The notes under the pieces were generated by a model that was given only the letters and a program-made list of their open reading frames with translations, was not told where the DNA came from and ran no database searches. Positions 51,857 to 59,423 of a stretch of DNA of 64,000 nucleotides are shown here, in pieces. The translations under genes and the position numbers were made by a program. The stretch is from Hornefia porci (lineage in GTDB: Bacteria; Bacillota; Clostridia; Peptostreptococcales; Anaerovoracaceae): positions 1,674,001 to 1,738,000 of the forward strand of contig NZ_MJIE01000001.1 in NCBI RefSeq assembly GCF_001940235.1, read 5' to 3'. Numbering within the stretch: the stretch's first letter is position 1; each line of letters begins with the position of its first letter.

Positions 51857-51944
51857 CATCGTAAATTGGCGATTACAGAGCCGCTTAAAAGGCCGTTGGT
51901 CGCCAAATCTGCCACAAAATCGAAAAAAAACCAAAAATGTGGCA
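51857..51944 (-). repeat. Dispersed hairpin repeat, copy 3 (inverted)
   Basis: The reverse complement of this stretch matches copy 2: the GCCACATTTTTGG...TGTGGCAGATTT core, then CTTTTAAGCG and TGTAATCGCCAATTTACGAT. It sits in the 509-base gene-free stretch 51618-52126, whose remainder is mixed: a C-rich part near 51980-52040 and an AT-rich promoter-like part before 52127. Confidence 0.8.
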
Positions 51945-52126
51945 ACTTTAAACGCCTCTAACTCGTTTGCCACTTACCACTCTATCCTCAGCCGAACCAT
52001 CGCCATCCGCCCGACTGCCCGCGCATATTTCTCACCTCACAGTTATACACCACCCGACAATTTCTGTTAACAACAGGGCTTTTTTATGATAAGATGTTCG
52101 GTAGTAGAAACGGAGGGAATCATTTA

Positions 52127-52897
52127 ATGAAGAAAATATATTACAATGGCCGCTTCCACACGATGGTGCCGTCGTCATCGGCGGTGGACGCGATCTGTTG
52201 CGAGGACGGCGTCATTACAGCGGTCGGACGATATGATGATTTCAGTGAGGAGCTGCTGCGGGAGGCGGAGCTTCATGACCTTGACGGTGCTGTTGTTTTT
52301 CCGGGATTTATCGACACCTACAGTGCGCCTGCCATTGACGCTTTTGACAATGCGGCGGAGACGGACCCGGAATTCGGGGAGTCGGAGGTGCTGTACTGGG
52401 TCGGGGAGGCTGTAGACTATTTGAACGACAAAGGCGTATGCGTGCTTTGTCTCCACGGCCCCGGCGATAGAAGGAGAGCGCCATTCCGCAGATTCATCGG
52501 AACTGAAGACTCATCGATTATTTACGATGTGTCCTGGCAGACCGCCTTTGAGAAGGAGCTCTATGACGGCTGCTTCGATGCAATTCTGGAAAACCCGCGC
52601 ACCAGCCTGCTTTTGTTCAACCCTGTGTATGATGACAGCAAAAGCGTGCAGGACGCCATCCTGCGCCTGACGCGCACCGCGGCGGAGAATATCGGCCGGC
52701 TGGAGGATATGGGAACGATTGAAGTCGGGAAGAAGGCAAACTTCACCGTCTTCGACGAGGACCCGTACGAGAAGGATCTGAAGGCCTTCGCGCATTCGCA
52801 CGCCGATCTGATCATAAACGAGGGCAATATTGTTTACAGCGCTTACGACCAGGCCATGGAGGAGCTTTATGACCTGTTGTCGAATCAGATGTTTTAG
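52127..52897 (+). CDS. Amidohydrolase-like protein lacking the catalytic barrel
   Basis: 256 aa from ATG 52127 with GGAGGG 9 bases upstream. The N-terminus (KKIYYNGRFHTMVPSSSAVDAICCEDGVITAVGRYDD...VVFPGFIDTYSAP) and C-terminus (IGRLEDMGTIEVGKKANFTVFDEDPYEKDL...IVYSAYDQ) are the two halves of the composite beta domain of YtcJ-type amidohydrolases (normally about 540 aa). The metal-binding barrel between them is almost absent: the GFIDxHxH motif reads GFIDTYSAP, and about 280 residues are missing. It keeps a good ribosome-binding site and an open frame, so it may be a remnant or a non-catalytic protein. The DUF4430 lipoprotein gene follows after 9 bases. Confidence 0.75.
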   Translation: MKKIYYNGRFHTMVPSSSAVDAICCEDGVITAVGRYDDFSEELLREAELHDLDGAVVFPGFIDTYSAPAIDAFDNAAETDPEFGESEVLYWVGEAVDYLNDKGVCVLCLHGPGDRRRAPFRRFIGTEDSSIIYDVSWQTAFEKELYDGCFDAILENPRTSLLLFNPVYDDSKSVQDAILRLTRTAAENIGRLEDMGTIEVGKKANFTVFDEDPYEKDLKAFAHSHADLIINEGNIVYSAYDQAMEELYDLLSNQMF

Positions 52898-52906
52898 GGG
52901 GAAATT

Positions 52907-53335
52907 ATGAAAAAGAAACTTTCGATTATATTTATCTGCGCGCTGTCGCTGGGGCTGGCTGTGTGCGTTACCGGATGCAGGGACAAAAGCAGCTCTTCTG
53001 CCGAGGAATCCGTCGTCAATCCGATTAATCTCCTGATTTCCATCGACTATCCGGGCAGGGCGAACAAGCCGGACCTGGAGAACTTCAAGTTCAAGGCGGA
53101 GGAGGAGTCTTCGGTGCTGGAGGCTACGGAGCTTTACTGCAATATCAGCGAGATACAGCTTCTCGTCGATACCACAAATAATGAGGTGCAGGGAATCAAC
53201 GGAATCAACAACGGTGAGCTGAAGAAAAATTATGTGTGGAAGTACAAAATCAACGGCAAGGAGGTCAGTGACAATCCCCAGGATTACGATTTGAAGGATG
53301 GGGATAACATCACCTGGTATTATACAAAAAAATAA
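52907..53335 (+). CDS. DUF4430-domain lipoprotein
   Basis: 142 aa. Signal LSIIFICALSLGLAVCVTGCRDK with lipobox VTGC (Cys near residue 24). The mature part is one DUF4430 / transcobalamin C-terminal-like beta domain: INLLISIDYPG, VLEATELYC and the typical end NYVWKYKINGKEVSDNPQDYDLKDGDNITWYY. These domains occur in surface proteins that bind cobalamin or similar ligands, or act as adhesion modules. Transcribed with the truncated amidohydrolase. Confidence 0.88.
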   Translation: MKKKLSIIFICALSLGLAVCVTGCRDKSSSSAEESVVNPINLLISIDYPGRANKPDLENFKFKAEEESSVLEATELYCNISEIQLLVDTTNNEVQGINGINNGELKKNYVWKYKINGKEVSDNPQDYDLKDGDNITWYYTKK

Positions 53336-53462
53336 CTAAAAATGCGAATCAACCGCATTCCTTCACGCAATCTTCACATAAATACCTTATACTATGGTTG
53401 TTCAATCGAGTTTGGTATTTTATATACCAACTTTCCTTCTTTTATTGAATACACACACTTTC

Positions 53463-53500
53463 AGAAAAAGAGTCTCATCCCTCGATGGGTCTCTTTTTCT
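53463..53500. terminator. Bidirectional terminator between convergent genes
   Basis: Arms 53463-53479 and 53484-53500 pair over 17 bases with two mismatches, with A-rich and T-rich outer ends, so it can stop transcription from both the DUF4430 gene and the GntR gene. Confidence 0.65.
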
Positions 53501-53545
53501 ATGTCTTTTTTCATGCCTTCGCGATGCGGGCTCAGCATGGTCCAG

Positions 53546-53632
53546 CAACACAAGGCTTCACGGCCCACCGCCGCGGCCACGCCTCGCCAACGCAAGAATT
53601 CTGCGGTGCGGCCCACTGCCGCGCCAACACAA
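53546..53632. repeat. GC-rich direct repeats, 48-bp offset
   Basis: CGGCCCAC occurs at 53561 and 53609 (48 bases apart), and CAACxCAA words at 53546, 53588 and 53625. They lie in the 312-base gap between the DUF4430 and GntR genes, which has no other gene. Confidence 0.5.
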
Positions 53633-53647
53633 AAACCCTGTCCGCCG

Positions 53648-54316
53648 TTATTCCATCCTTGCCAGGCTCGCCTCGGCGCGGCGGCGGGATTCATCCAGAT
53701 GGCGGGACATGGCCTGCCGCGCCGCCTCCTCATCCCCGGCGGCAAGCGCATCCCGGATTGCTTTGTGCTCTGCAGAGATTTCCCGAAGATTTTTCTCCTC
53801 ATAAAAGACATTGCGGCGGTTCATACGGATGTATCCTTTGTAGGAGCGCAGAACCCGGGCCATGAAACGGCTCCCCGCAGCTTCATAAATTATATCGTGA
53901 AAGCCCTCGTTCAGCTCCAGAACCTGCGACGCATCCTCGCGGCCGGCGTAAAAATCCATCAGATCGCAATGGTCTGTGAGCCGCTGCACATAGTCCGGCG
54001 TCATATGCCTGCAGGCCCATTCCACCGCCAGACCCTCCAGCGCCTTTCGCACCGCGTAGATGTCCTCTATATCCTGACGGGTGATTCCCTGTGCGAAACA
54101 GCCGCGGTTCTTCCTGTATTCCACAAGACCCTCATCCTCCAGGATTTTGAATGCCTCGCGCACCGGCGTCCGGCTGACCCTCAGCTCCCCGGCGATTCTG
54201 TTTTCCTTCAGCTGCTCGCCGATTCCGTATTCCCCGTGCAGAATCCGGTCGCGGAGAATGCCTGCAATCTCGCGGGACAGAGAGAATTCCAGAGTAAATT
54301 TTTTTCGTTCCGTCAT
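53648..54316 (-). CDS. GntR-family (FadR/FCD subgroup) regulator
   Basis: 222 aa from ATG 54316 (AGGAG 7 bases upstream; an ATG at 54334 is less likely). The winged-helix part has IAGILRDRILHGEYGIGEQLKENRIAGELRVSRTPVREAFKILEDEGLVEYRKNRGCFAQ; the rest is an all-helical FCD domain with DIEDIYAVRKALEGLAVEWA and RDALAAGDEEAARQAMSRHLDESRRRAE. It lies downstream of ftcD behind a terminator and is the likely regulator of the histidine utilisation genes (inference from position). Confidence 0.9.
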   Translation of the reverse strand: MTERKKFTLEFSLSREIAGILRDRILHGEYGIGEQLKENRIAGELRVSRTPVREAFKILEDEGLVEYRKNRGCFAQGITRQDIEDIYAVRKALEGLAVEWACRHMTPDYVQRLTDHCDLMDFYAGREDASQVLELNEGFHDIIYEAAGSRFMARVLRSYKGYIRMNRRNVFYEEKNLREISAEHKAIRDALAAGDEEAARQAMSRHLDESRRRAEASLARME

Positions 54317-54332
54317 TTCTTTCTCCTGATAC

Positions 54333-54362
54333 AAAAAACTGCCCTCAGTGATTCAGGGCAGT
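54333..54362 (-). terminator. Intrinsic terminator of the hut operon
   Basis: On the minus strand ACTGCCCT and AGGGCAGT (54338-54345 and 54355-54362) form an 8-bp stem followed by six T. It separates ftcD from the regulator gene. Confidence 0.8.
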
Positions 54363-54427
54363 CGTATTGCGGCGTCGGGTCGAAATCCGGGTCAACCGGC
54401 CGGCCGGCTGAACGGTTCCGTTTCCGA

Positions 54428-55336
54428 TCAGATGATGTGGTTCTCCAGAATCTGCTTCTCGAAATCGAAATCGTTGGTCTGCATATAGTACTGCGCACAG
54501 TCCACCATCGCCTTCATCGGGCAGAGTCCGATGATCTCGGTTTTGGTGACGTGAACGCCGTAGCGCGCCGCCTCGAATTTCACGGTTTCCACCACGCGGT
54601 AAAGAGGCGTCTGCTCGAAATTCGTCATATTGCAGGAGACCTGCGCATATTTGCGTCCGGTTTCCTCATCCTCGATTTCAAAACCCATGGACTTGACGCA
54701 CTTGAATCCGCCGTCCTTCTCGCGGATGATCTTCGCAATGTTCTTTGCGATCTGCACGTCGTCCGTATCCAGGTCCAGATTAAACGCCACAAGCGGCGGT
54801 CTGGCGCCGACTGCCGTCACGCCGGCCGTCGGATGGATTCTGCGTCCGCCGAAATCCGGTTCCCAGTCCGGTTCCTGGACCTTCTCCGCCATACCCTCAA
54901 ACTGACCTTTACGGATTTTCACGAGGTTCTGCCGCTCCGGACGCGTTGCAGATTCCTCATAAAGGAAGACCGGAACGCCCGCCTCGTCCGCGATGCGCTT
55001 TCCAACCACTTTGGAAAGCTCGATGCAGTCCTCCGTCGTGCAGTCCTTGATGGGGAGGAACGGCATTACGTCCACCGCACCCATCCGAGGATGCTCGCCC
55101 TCATGGTGATTCAGGTCGATCAGCTCCGCGGCCTTCTTCACCAGCTTGACGCTCGCTTCTTCTACTGCCTTTGCATCACCGATATATGTGATGACACTCC
55201 TATTATGACTTTCATCAGAGGAATAGTCAAGCAGCGTGCAGCCGGGCGTGCTGCGGATTTCATCCACACAGGCCTCTACCACCTCCGGCCGTCTCCCTTC
55301 GCTGATGTTTGGAATACTTTCGATAATCTGTGCCAT
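54428..55336 (-). CDS. ftcD: Glutamate formimidoyltransferase
   Basis: 302 aa. MAQIIESIPNISEGRRPEVVEAC and LLDYSSDESHNRSVITYIGD match the formiminotransferase domain, with EGEHPRMGAVDVMPFLPI and PTAGVTAVGARPPLVAFNLDL downstream. It moves the formimino group from formiminoglutamate to tetrahydrofolate. It is the stand-alone form; the cyclodeaminase is encoded separately upstream by fchA. Last structural gene of the hut operon, 180 bases after fchA. Confidence 0.95.
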   Translation of the reverse strand: MAQIIESIPNISEGRRPEVVEACVDEIRSTPGCTLLDYSSDESHNRSVITYIGDAKAVEEASVKLVKKAAELIDLNHHEGEHPRMGAVDVMPFLPIKDCTTEDCIELSKVVGKRIADEAGVPVFLYEESATRPERQNLVKIRKGQFEGMAEKVQEPDWEPDFGGRRIHPTAGVTAVGARPPLVAFNLDLDTDDVQIAKNIAKIIREKDGGFKCVKSMGFEIEDEETGRKYAQVSCNMTNFEQTPLYRVVETVKFEAARYGVHVTKTEIIGLCPMKAMVDCAQYYMQTNDFDFEKQILENHII

Positions 55337-55444
55337 TGCGTTTTCTCCTTTTGAAGTACAAATGATTCTGCCCGCCGCCTCGCCGGTTCCGGCGGGCGTT
55401 TTCTGTCACGGGGTTATACTGATTTCCGCTGCGGCGTCGGCTCG

Positions 55445-55514
55445 CGGCGTTCGCCGTCTTGCCGCATTGTGGCGCGGCGTCGCAGCAATTGTCGGCGCTC
55501 GCCGTCTTGCCGCA
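55445..55514. repeat. GC-rich direct repeat, 48-bp offset
   Basis: CGGCG(T/C)TCGCCGTCTTGCCGCA occurs at 55445-55466 and 55493-55514, exactly 48 bases apart, in the gap between fchA and ftcD. The second copy touches the 3' end of fchA. Confidence 0.75.
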
Positions 55515-55516
55515 GG

Positions 55517-56143
55517 TTATAACGATTCTGTGATAGCGCTGAAGCAGCGGGAGGAAATCACCGACGCTTCCTCATACATTTTCTGCCCCTCCGCGCCGAA
55601 ATAGGAAGCCTTCTCCGCGTCCTTGACGCCCGGCAGATTAATCAGGACGTTCATCCACGCTCCGAACACACAGGACCGGAGCTGCAGAATGCCGACGCCC
55701 AGATCGCTGGCGCAGTTCGGATTGGAATGCCCGACCAGCGTTTCCGCAAGCTTCAGGCCCTCATACCCCAGCTGCATCGTGCGGAAGGGAACCTCCGTCG
55801 CCACCAGCGTTCCGTCCGCGATGGCCTTCTTCCGTGCCGCCTTCTCTTCTTCGGTGCCCTTCGGCAGCTTAAACGCGTCCGAGATCAGGTTATAGGCGTC
55901 TGTGTCTTTGTCCACCGCAGCCGTGAGCTCACGGTACAAAGGCAGCCCCTTCTCCTTCGCCGCGGCGCAGATGTCCTGGAAATCCGCGTACTTTTCCTTC
56001 CCCAGTGTGAGATCAGCGACCATCACGAACAAAGCGCAGCCCTCCGCGCCCGAAAGGGCGCTGACAGAACCGCCGCCGGGCGCCGGTGCGTCAGATTTCA
56101 GTACGTCCAGAAATTCATTCACCTTCATGTCGACTAATTTCAT
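55517..56143 (-). CDS. fchA: Formiminotetrahydrofolate cyclodeaminase
   Basis: 208 aa from ATG 56143, which overlaps the hutI stop (ATGA). All-helical cyclodeaminase: SDAPAPGGGSVSALSGAEGCALFVMVADLTLGK near the N-terminus and VGHSNPNCASDLGVGILQL in the middle are diagnostic. It converts formimino-tetrahydrofolate to methenyl-tetrahydrofolate and ammonia, following FtcD. Length is typical. Confidence 0.95.
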   Translation of the reverse strand: MKLVDMKVNEFLDVLKSDAPAPGGGSVSALSGAEGCALFVMVADLTLGKEKYADFQDICAAAKEKGLPLYRELTAAVDKDTDAYNLISDAFKLPKGTEEEKAARKKAIADGTLVATEVPFRTMQLGYEGLKLAETLVGHSNPNCASDLGVGILQLRSCVFGAWMNVLINLPGVKDAEKASYFGAEGQKMYEEASVISSRCFSAITESL

Positions 56144-57378
56144 TTTATAATTTTTCCTTTCTTGACGACCCTCGCGGTCATATTTGAGCCAAAACGATAA
56201 CAGAGCATTTCCATATCCGGCGCATCCCAGATCACGAGATCTGCCTGCTTTCCGACCTCCAGCGTCCCTACCCGGTCGCCTCTGCCCACCGCGCAGGCCG
56301 GATTGATGGTCACCGCGGTCAGAACCTCCTCCGGCAGCATCCTGTATTTCAGACACGCCAGATTCATCACGAACTGAAGGTTCATAGACGGGCAGGAACC
56401 CGGATTGAAGTCACTGGCACAGGCCACCGGAATTCCCATTTCAATCATCCGGCGAGCCGGTGCGTAGTTCGCCCCCAGATAGAAGGACGTCGCGGGAAGA
56501 CACATCGCAGTCGTACCTCCCTTCGCCATCGATTCCAGTCCCTCTTCATCGATGGAAATCAGGTGCTCCGCACTGACGCAGCCCAGTTCCCCCGCCAGAC
56601 GGGAGCCTCCGATAGCCTCAATTTCATCCGCGTGAATCCTCAGTCCGAAGCCCAGCTCCTTCGCCCGCAGAAGGTATTTCCGGCTCTGCTCATAGTTGAA
56701 CACTGAATCCTCGCAGAAGATGTCCGCGAATTCCGCCAGTTTATGCTCCTTCACATAAGGGAGCATCTCGCCGCATACCATGTCGATAAACTCATCGGGC
56801 CTGCCTTTGTACTCCTCGGGAATCGCGTGCGGCCCCATAAAGGTGGGGATCACGTCCATGGCGTGAAACTCGTTCAGCCGCCCGATGACCTCCAGCATCT
56901 TCATCTCGCTGTTGAAATCGAGTCCGTAACCGCTCTTGGCCTCGCAGGTGGTGACTCCGTGGTTCATCATCTCGTCCAGGAATTTTCCGGTCTTGTAGCA
57001 GAGATCCGCCTCGTCCGCCTCTCTGGTTTTCCGCACCGTGTCCAGGATTCCGCCGCCGGCCCGGAGGATGTCCAGATATGTGGCGCCCTTCAGCTTCATC
57101 GCCACCTCATGCTGCCGGTAGCCGCCGAAGACCATATGGGTATGCCCGTCCACAAGGCCCGGCGTGACCAGCCGGTAATTCGCATCCAGAACCACGTCTG
57201 CGCTCTCCGACCCCAGAGGGAGATCGCCTCCGTCGGTAATCTCAGTGATCACGCCGTCCCGGATATAGACGGCCGCGTCCCGGAGCTTCCGGTTTTCGCC
57301 CTGCTCCGCGCCCCGGTGGCTGTAGCTGCCCACCGGAGTCTGCAGGGTGCCGATGTTTTTTATCAGTAATGTAGACAT
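56140..57378 (-). CDS. hutI: Imidazolonepropionase
   Basis: 412 aa amidohydrolase. Metal ligands in PGLVDGHTHMVFGG; substrate-binding residues in KSGYGLDFNSEMKMLEVIG; further metal ligands in FGLRIHADEIEAIGG, SAEHLISI and the Asp of ASDFNPGSCPSMNLQFVMNLAC. It opens imidazolone propionate to formiminoglutamate. Start 57378, 8 bases after the hutU stop. Confidence 0.96.
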   Translation of the reverse strand: MSTLLIKNIGTLQTPVGSYSHRGAEQGENRKLRDAAVYIRDGVITEITDGGDLPLGSESADVVLDANYRLVTPGLVDGHTHMVFGGYRQHEVAMKLKGATYLDILRAGGGILDTVRKTREADEADLCYKTGKFLDEMMNHGVTTCEAKSGYGLDFNSEMKMLEVIGRLNEFHAMDVIPTFMGPHAIPEEYKGRPDEFIDMVCGEMLPYVKEHKLAEFADIFCEDSVFNYEQSRKYLLRAKELGFGLRIHADEIEAIGGSRLAGELGCVSAEHLISIDEEGLESMAKGGTTAMCLPATSFYLGANYAPARRMIEMGIPVACASDFNPGSCPSMNLQFVMNLACLKYRMLPEEVLTAVTINPACAVGRGDRVGTLEVGKQADLVIWDAPDMEMLCYRFGSNMTARVVKKGKIIK

Positions 57379-57386
57379 ACGATCTC

Positions 57387-59411
57387 CTATTTCACAAATC
57401 GGTCAACGACGCTTTCCACCAGCTCGTCGTCTGCCAGGAACGGCAGTGTGATATGACCTTTCCCGTCGTAATTTCTGTTGTATGCAGCCGCGGTGGAGAG
57501 AGCGTTCTCGTTTCTGGCCCAGCTTCTCCGTGCCACGCCTCCCATCACGTCCCACATGATGGCGGAGCGAATGATCTCATCCACACGCTCAGAGCCGTCC
57601 AGCAGCAGACCGAAGCCGCCGTTGACCGCTTTTCCGATGCCGACGCCGCCGCCGTTATGCAGCGCGCAGAGGGACATTCCTCTGGCCGCGTTGCCGGCAT
57701 AGCACTGCACCGCCATATCCGCCATGACATTGGAGCCGTCCTTGATGTTGGAGGTCTCACGGAACGGGGAATCCGTACCGGATACGTCGTGATGATCCCG
57801 GCCCATCATGATCGGACCGCATTTTCCCTCCCGAACCAGCTTGTTAAATGCCAGCGCGATGTCCCGTCGGCCTTCCGCGTCCTGATAAAGTATGCGGGCC
57901 TGGGTTCCGACCACCAGCTTATTTTTCCCGGCATCGCGGATCCATACCCAGTTGTCTCTGTCCTGCGCTCTGCGGTTCGGGTCGATGGTGTCCATCGCCG
58001 CTTTGTCCGTCGCCGCCAGGTCCTCCGGTTTTCCGGAGAGGCAGACCCAGCGGAATGGGCCGTATCCGTAGTCAAACAGCACCGGACCCATGATGTCCTC
58101 TACATAAGAGGGCCAGATGAACCCGTCTTTGTCGTCCACGCCGTTCTTCGACATTTCCTTAATGCCGGAATCATACATCGCCTTCATAAAGGAATTGCCG
58201 TAGTCGAAGAAGTAGCTTCCTCTCTCCGTCAGAGTGCGAATCGCCTCGAAATGCCTGCGCAGAGTTTTGTCCACCTGCCGGCGGAATTCCTCTCTGTCGC
58301 TGTGCAGAAGCTCTGTGCGCTCCTCGAAGCTCATACCCGCCGGGCAGTAGCCTCCGTTATACACGTTATGGCAGGAGGTCTGATCGGACAGAAGATCGAT
58401 CTTGAAATTCTTCTCGACCGCGGCCTCCAGCAGATCCACGATATTTCCATGGTAAGCGATGGAGATTCCCTCCTTCGCCGCTTTCTTCTCATTGGCCAGC
58501 CGGAAAATTTCGTCCAGATCGTCCATGACCACGTCCACCCATCCCTGGTCGTGCCGTGTCTCAATGCGGGAGTAATCCACCTCGGCGAAGATTCCCACAG
58601 CATTGGCGATGTTCGCGGCCTTCGGCTGCGCGCCGCTCATTCCGCCCAGGCCTGAGGATACAAAGGTATGTCCGGCCAGGTCGTCCTGCTCCGCAACGCC
58701 CAGGTACTTTCTGCCTGCGTTGAGAATCGTGTTGAAGGTTCCGTGAACAATACCCTGCGGTCCGATGTACATCCAGCCGCCGGCAGTCATCTGTCCGTAG
58801 TTGGCCACGCCCATTTCCTCCGCGATTTCCCAGTCCTCCAGGTTGTCGTATTCTCCGATCATCAGAGCGTTGGTGATGATGACGCGGGGCGCGTCCGGTT
58901 TGGAGGGGAACAGTCCCAGCGGATTTCCGGACTCTACGACCAGCGTCTGATCCTCCGTCAGCTCCTCCAGATATTTCTTGATCAGCCGGTACTGAAGCCA
59001 GTTCTGGCAGACGGATCCGGTTTCGCCGTAGGTGACCAGCTCATAGGGGTACAGCGCCACCTCGAAATCCAGGTTGTTGTCGATCATGACCTGAAAGGCC
59101 TTTCCGGCCAGGCACTTTCCTTTGTACTCATCGATGGGCTTTCCGTAGATTCTTCCTTCCGGACGATAGCGGTACGCGTACACACGACCATATGTGGTCA
59201 GTTCTTCCATAAATTCCGGCGCCAGTTTCTCGTGCAGTTCTTCCGGCACATAGCGCAGGGCGTTCTTCAGTGCGATTTTCGCCTGCGCCCTGGTGAGCCG
59301 GAATCCCCGGTCCGGCGCTCTCCGGATTCCCTCCTGAAATTCCGGGTAATCGGGATATTCATTTCCCAGCTGAATTTTCATTGCGCCTTTTATCTCGTTG
59401 TTATTAAGCAT
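57387..59411 (-). CDS. hutU: Urocanate hydratase
   Basis: 674 aa, the longer form of urocanase (the common form is about 550). Family segments: QMTAGGWMYIGPQGIVHGTF, SSGLGGMSGAQPKAANIANAVG, GIKEMSKNGVDDKDGFIWPSYVEDIMGPVLFDYGYGPFRWVCLSG, MGRDHHDVSGTDSPFRET and HNGGGVGIGKAVNGGFGLLLDG. It hydrates urocanate using NAD+ as an electrophile. Second gene of the operon, 12 bases after hutH. Confidence 0.96.
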   Translation of the reverse strand: MLNNNEIKGAMKIQLGNEYPDYPEFQEGIRRAPDRGFRLTRAQAKIALKNALRYVPEELHEKLAPEFMEELTTYGRVYAYRYRPEGRIYGKPIDEYKGKCLAGKAFQVMIDNNLDFEVALYPYELVTYGETGSVCQNWLQYRLIKKYLEELTEDQTLVVESGNPLGLFPSKPDAPRVIITNALMIGEYDNLEDWEIAEEMGVANYGQMTAGGWMYIGPQGIVHGTFNTILNAGRKYLGVAEQDDLAGHTFVSSGLGGMSGAQPKAANIANAVGIFAEVDYSRIETRHDQGWVDVVMDDLDEIFRLANEKKAAKEGISIAYHGNIVDLLEAAVEKNFKIDLLSDQTSCHNVYNGGYCPAGMSFEERTELLHSDREEFRRQVDKTLRRHFEAIRTLTERGSYFFDYGNSFMKAMYDSGIKEMSKNGVDDKDGFIWPSYVEDIMGPVLFDYGYGPFRWVCLSGKPEDLAATDKAAMDTIDPNRRAQDRDNWVWIRDAGKNKLVVGTQARILYQDAEGRRDIALAFNKLVREGKCGPIMMGRDHHDVSGTDSPFRETSNIKDGSNVMADMAVQCYAGNAARGMSLCALHNGGGVGIGKAVNGGFGLLLDGSERVDEIIRSAIMWDVMGGVARRSWARNENALSTAAAYNRNYDGKGHITLPFLADDELVESVVDRFVK

Positions 59412-59423
59412 CTGCGTTTCCTC

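Noticed and set aside
53342..55354. 670-codon plus-strand open frame
   Set aside because: It is opposite gntR and ftcD, both with clear family motifs and ribosome-binding sites; its own translation shows no domain and comes from GC-biased codon positions.
57453..58655. 400-codon plus-strand open frame
   Set aside because: Antisense to hutU; an artefact of GC-rich codon usage.
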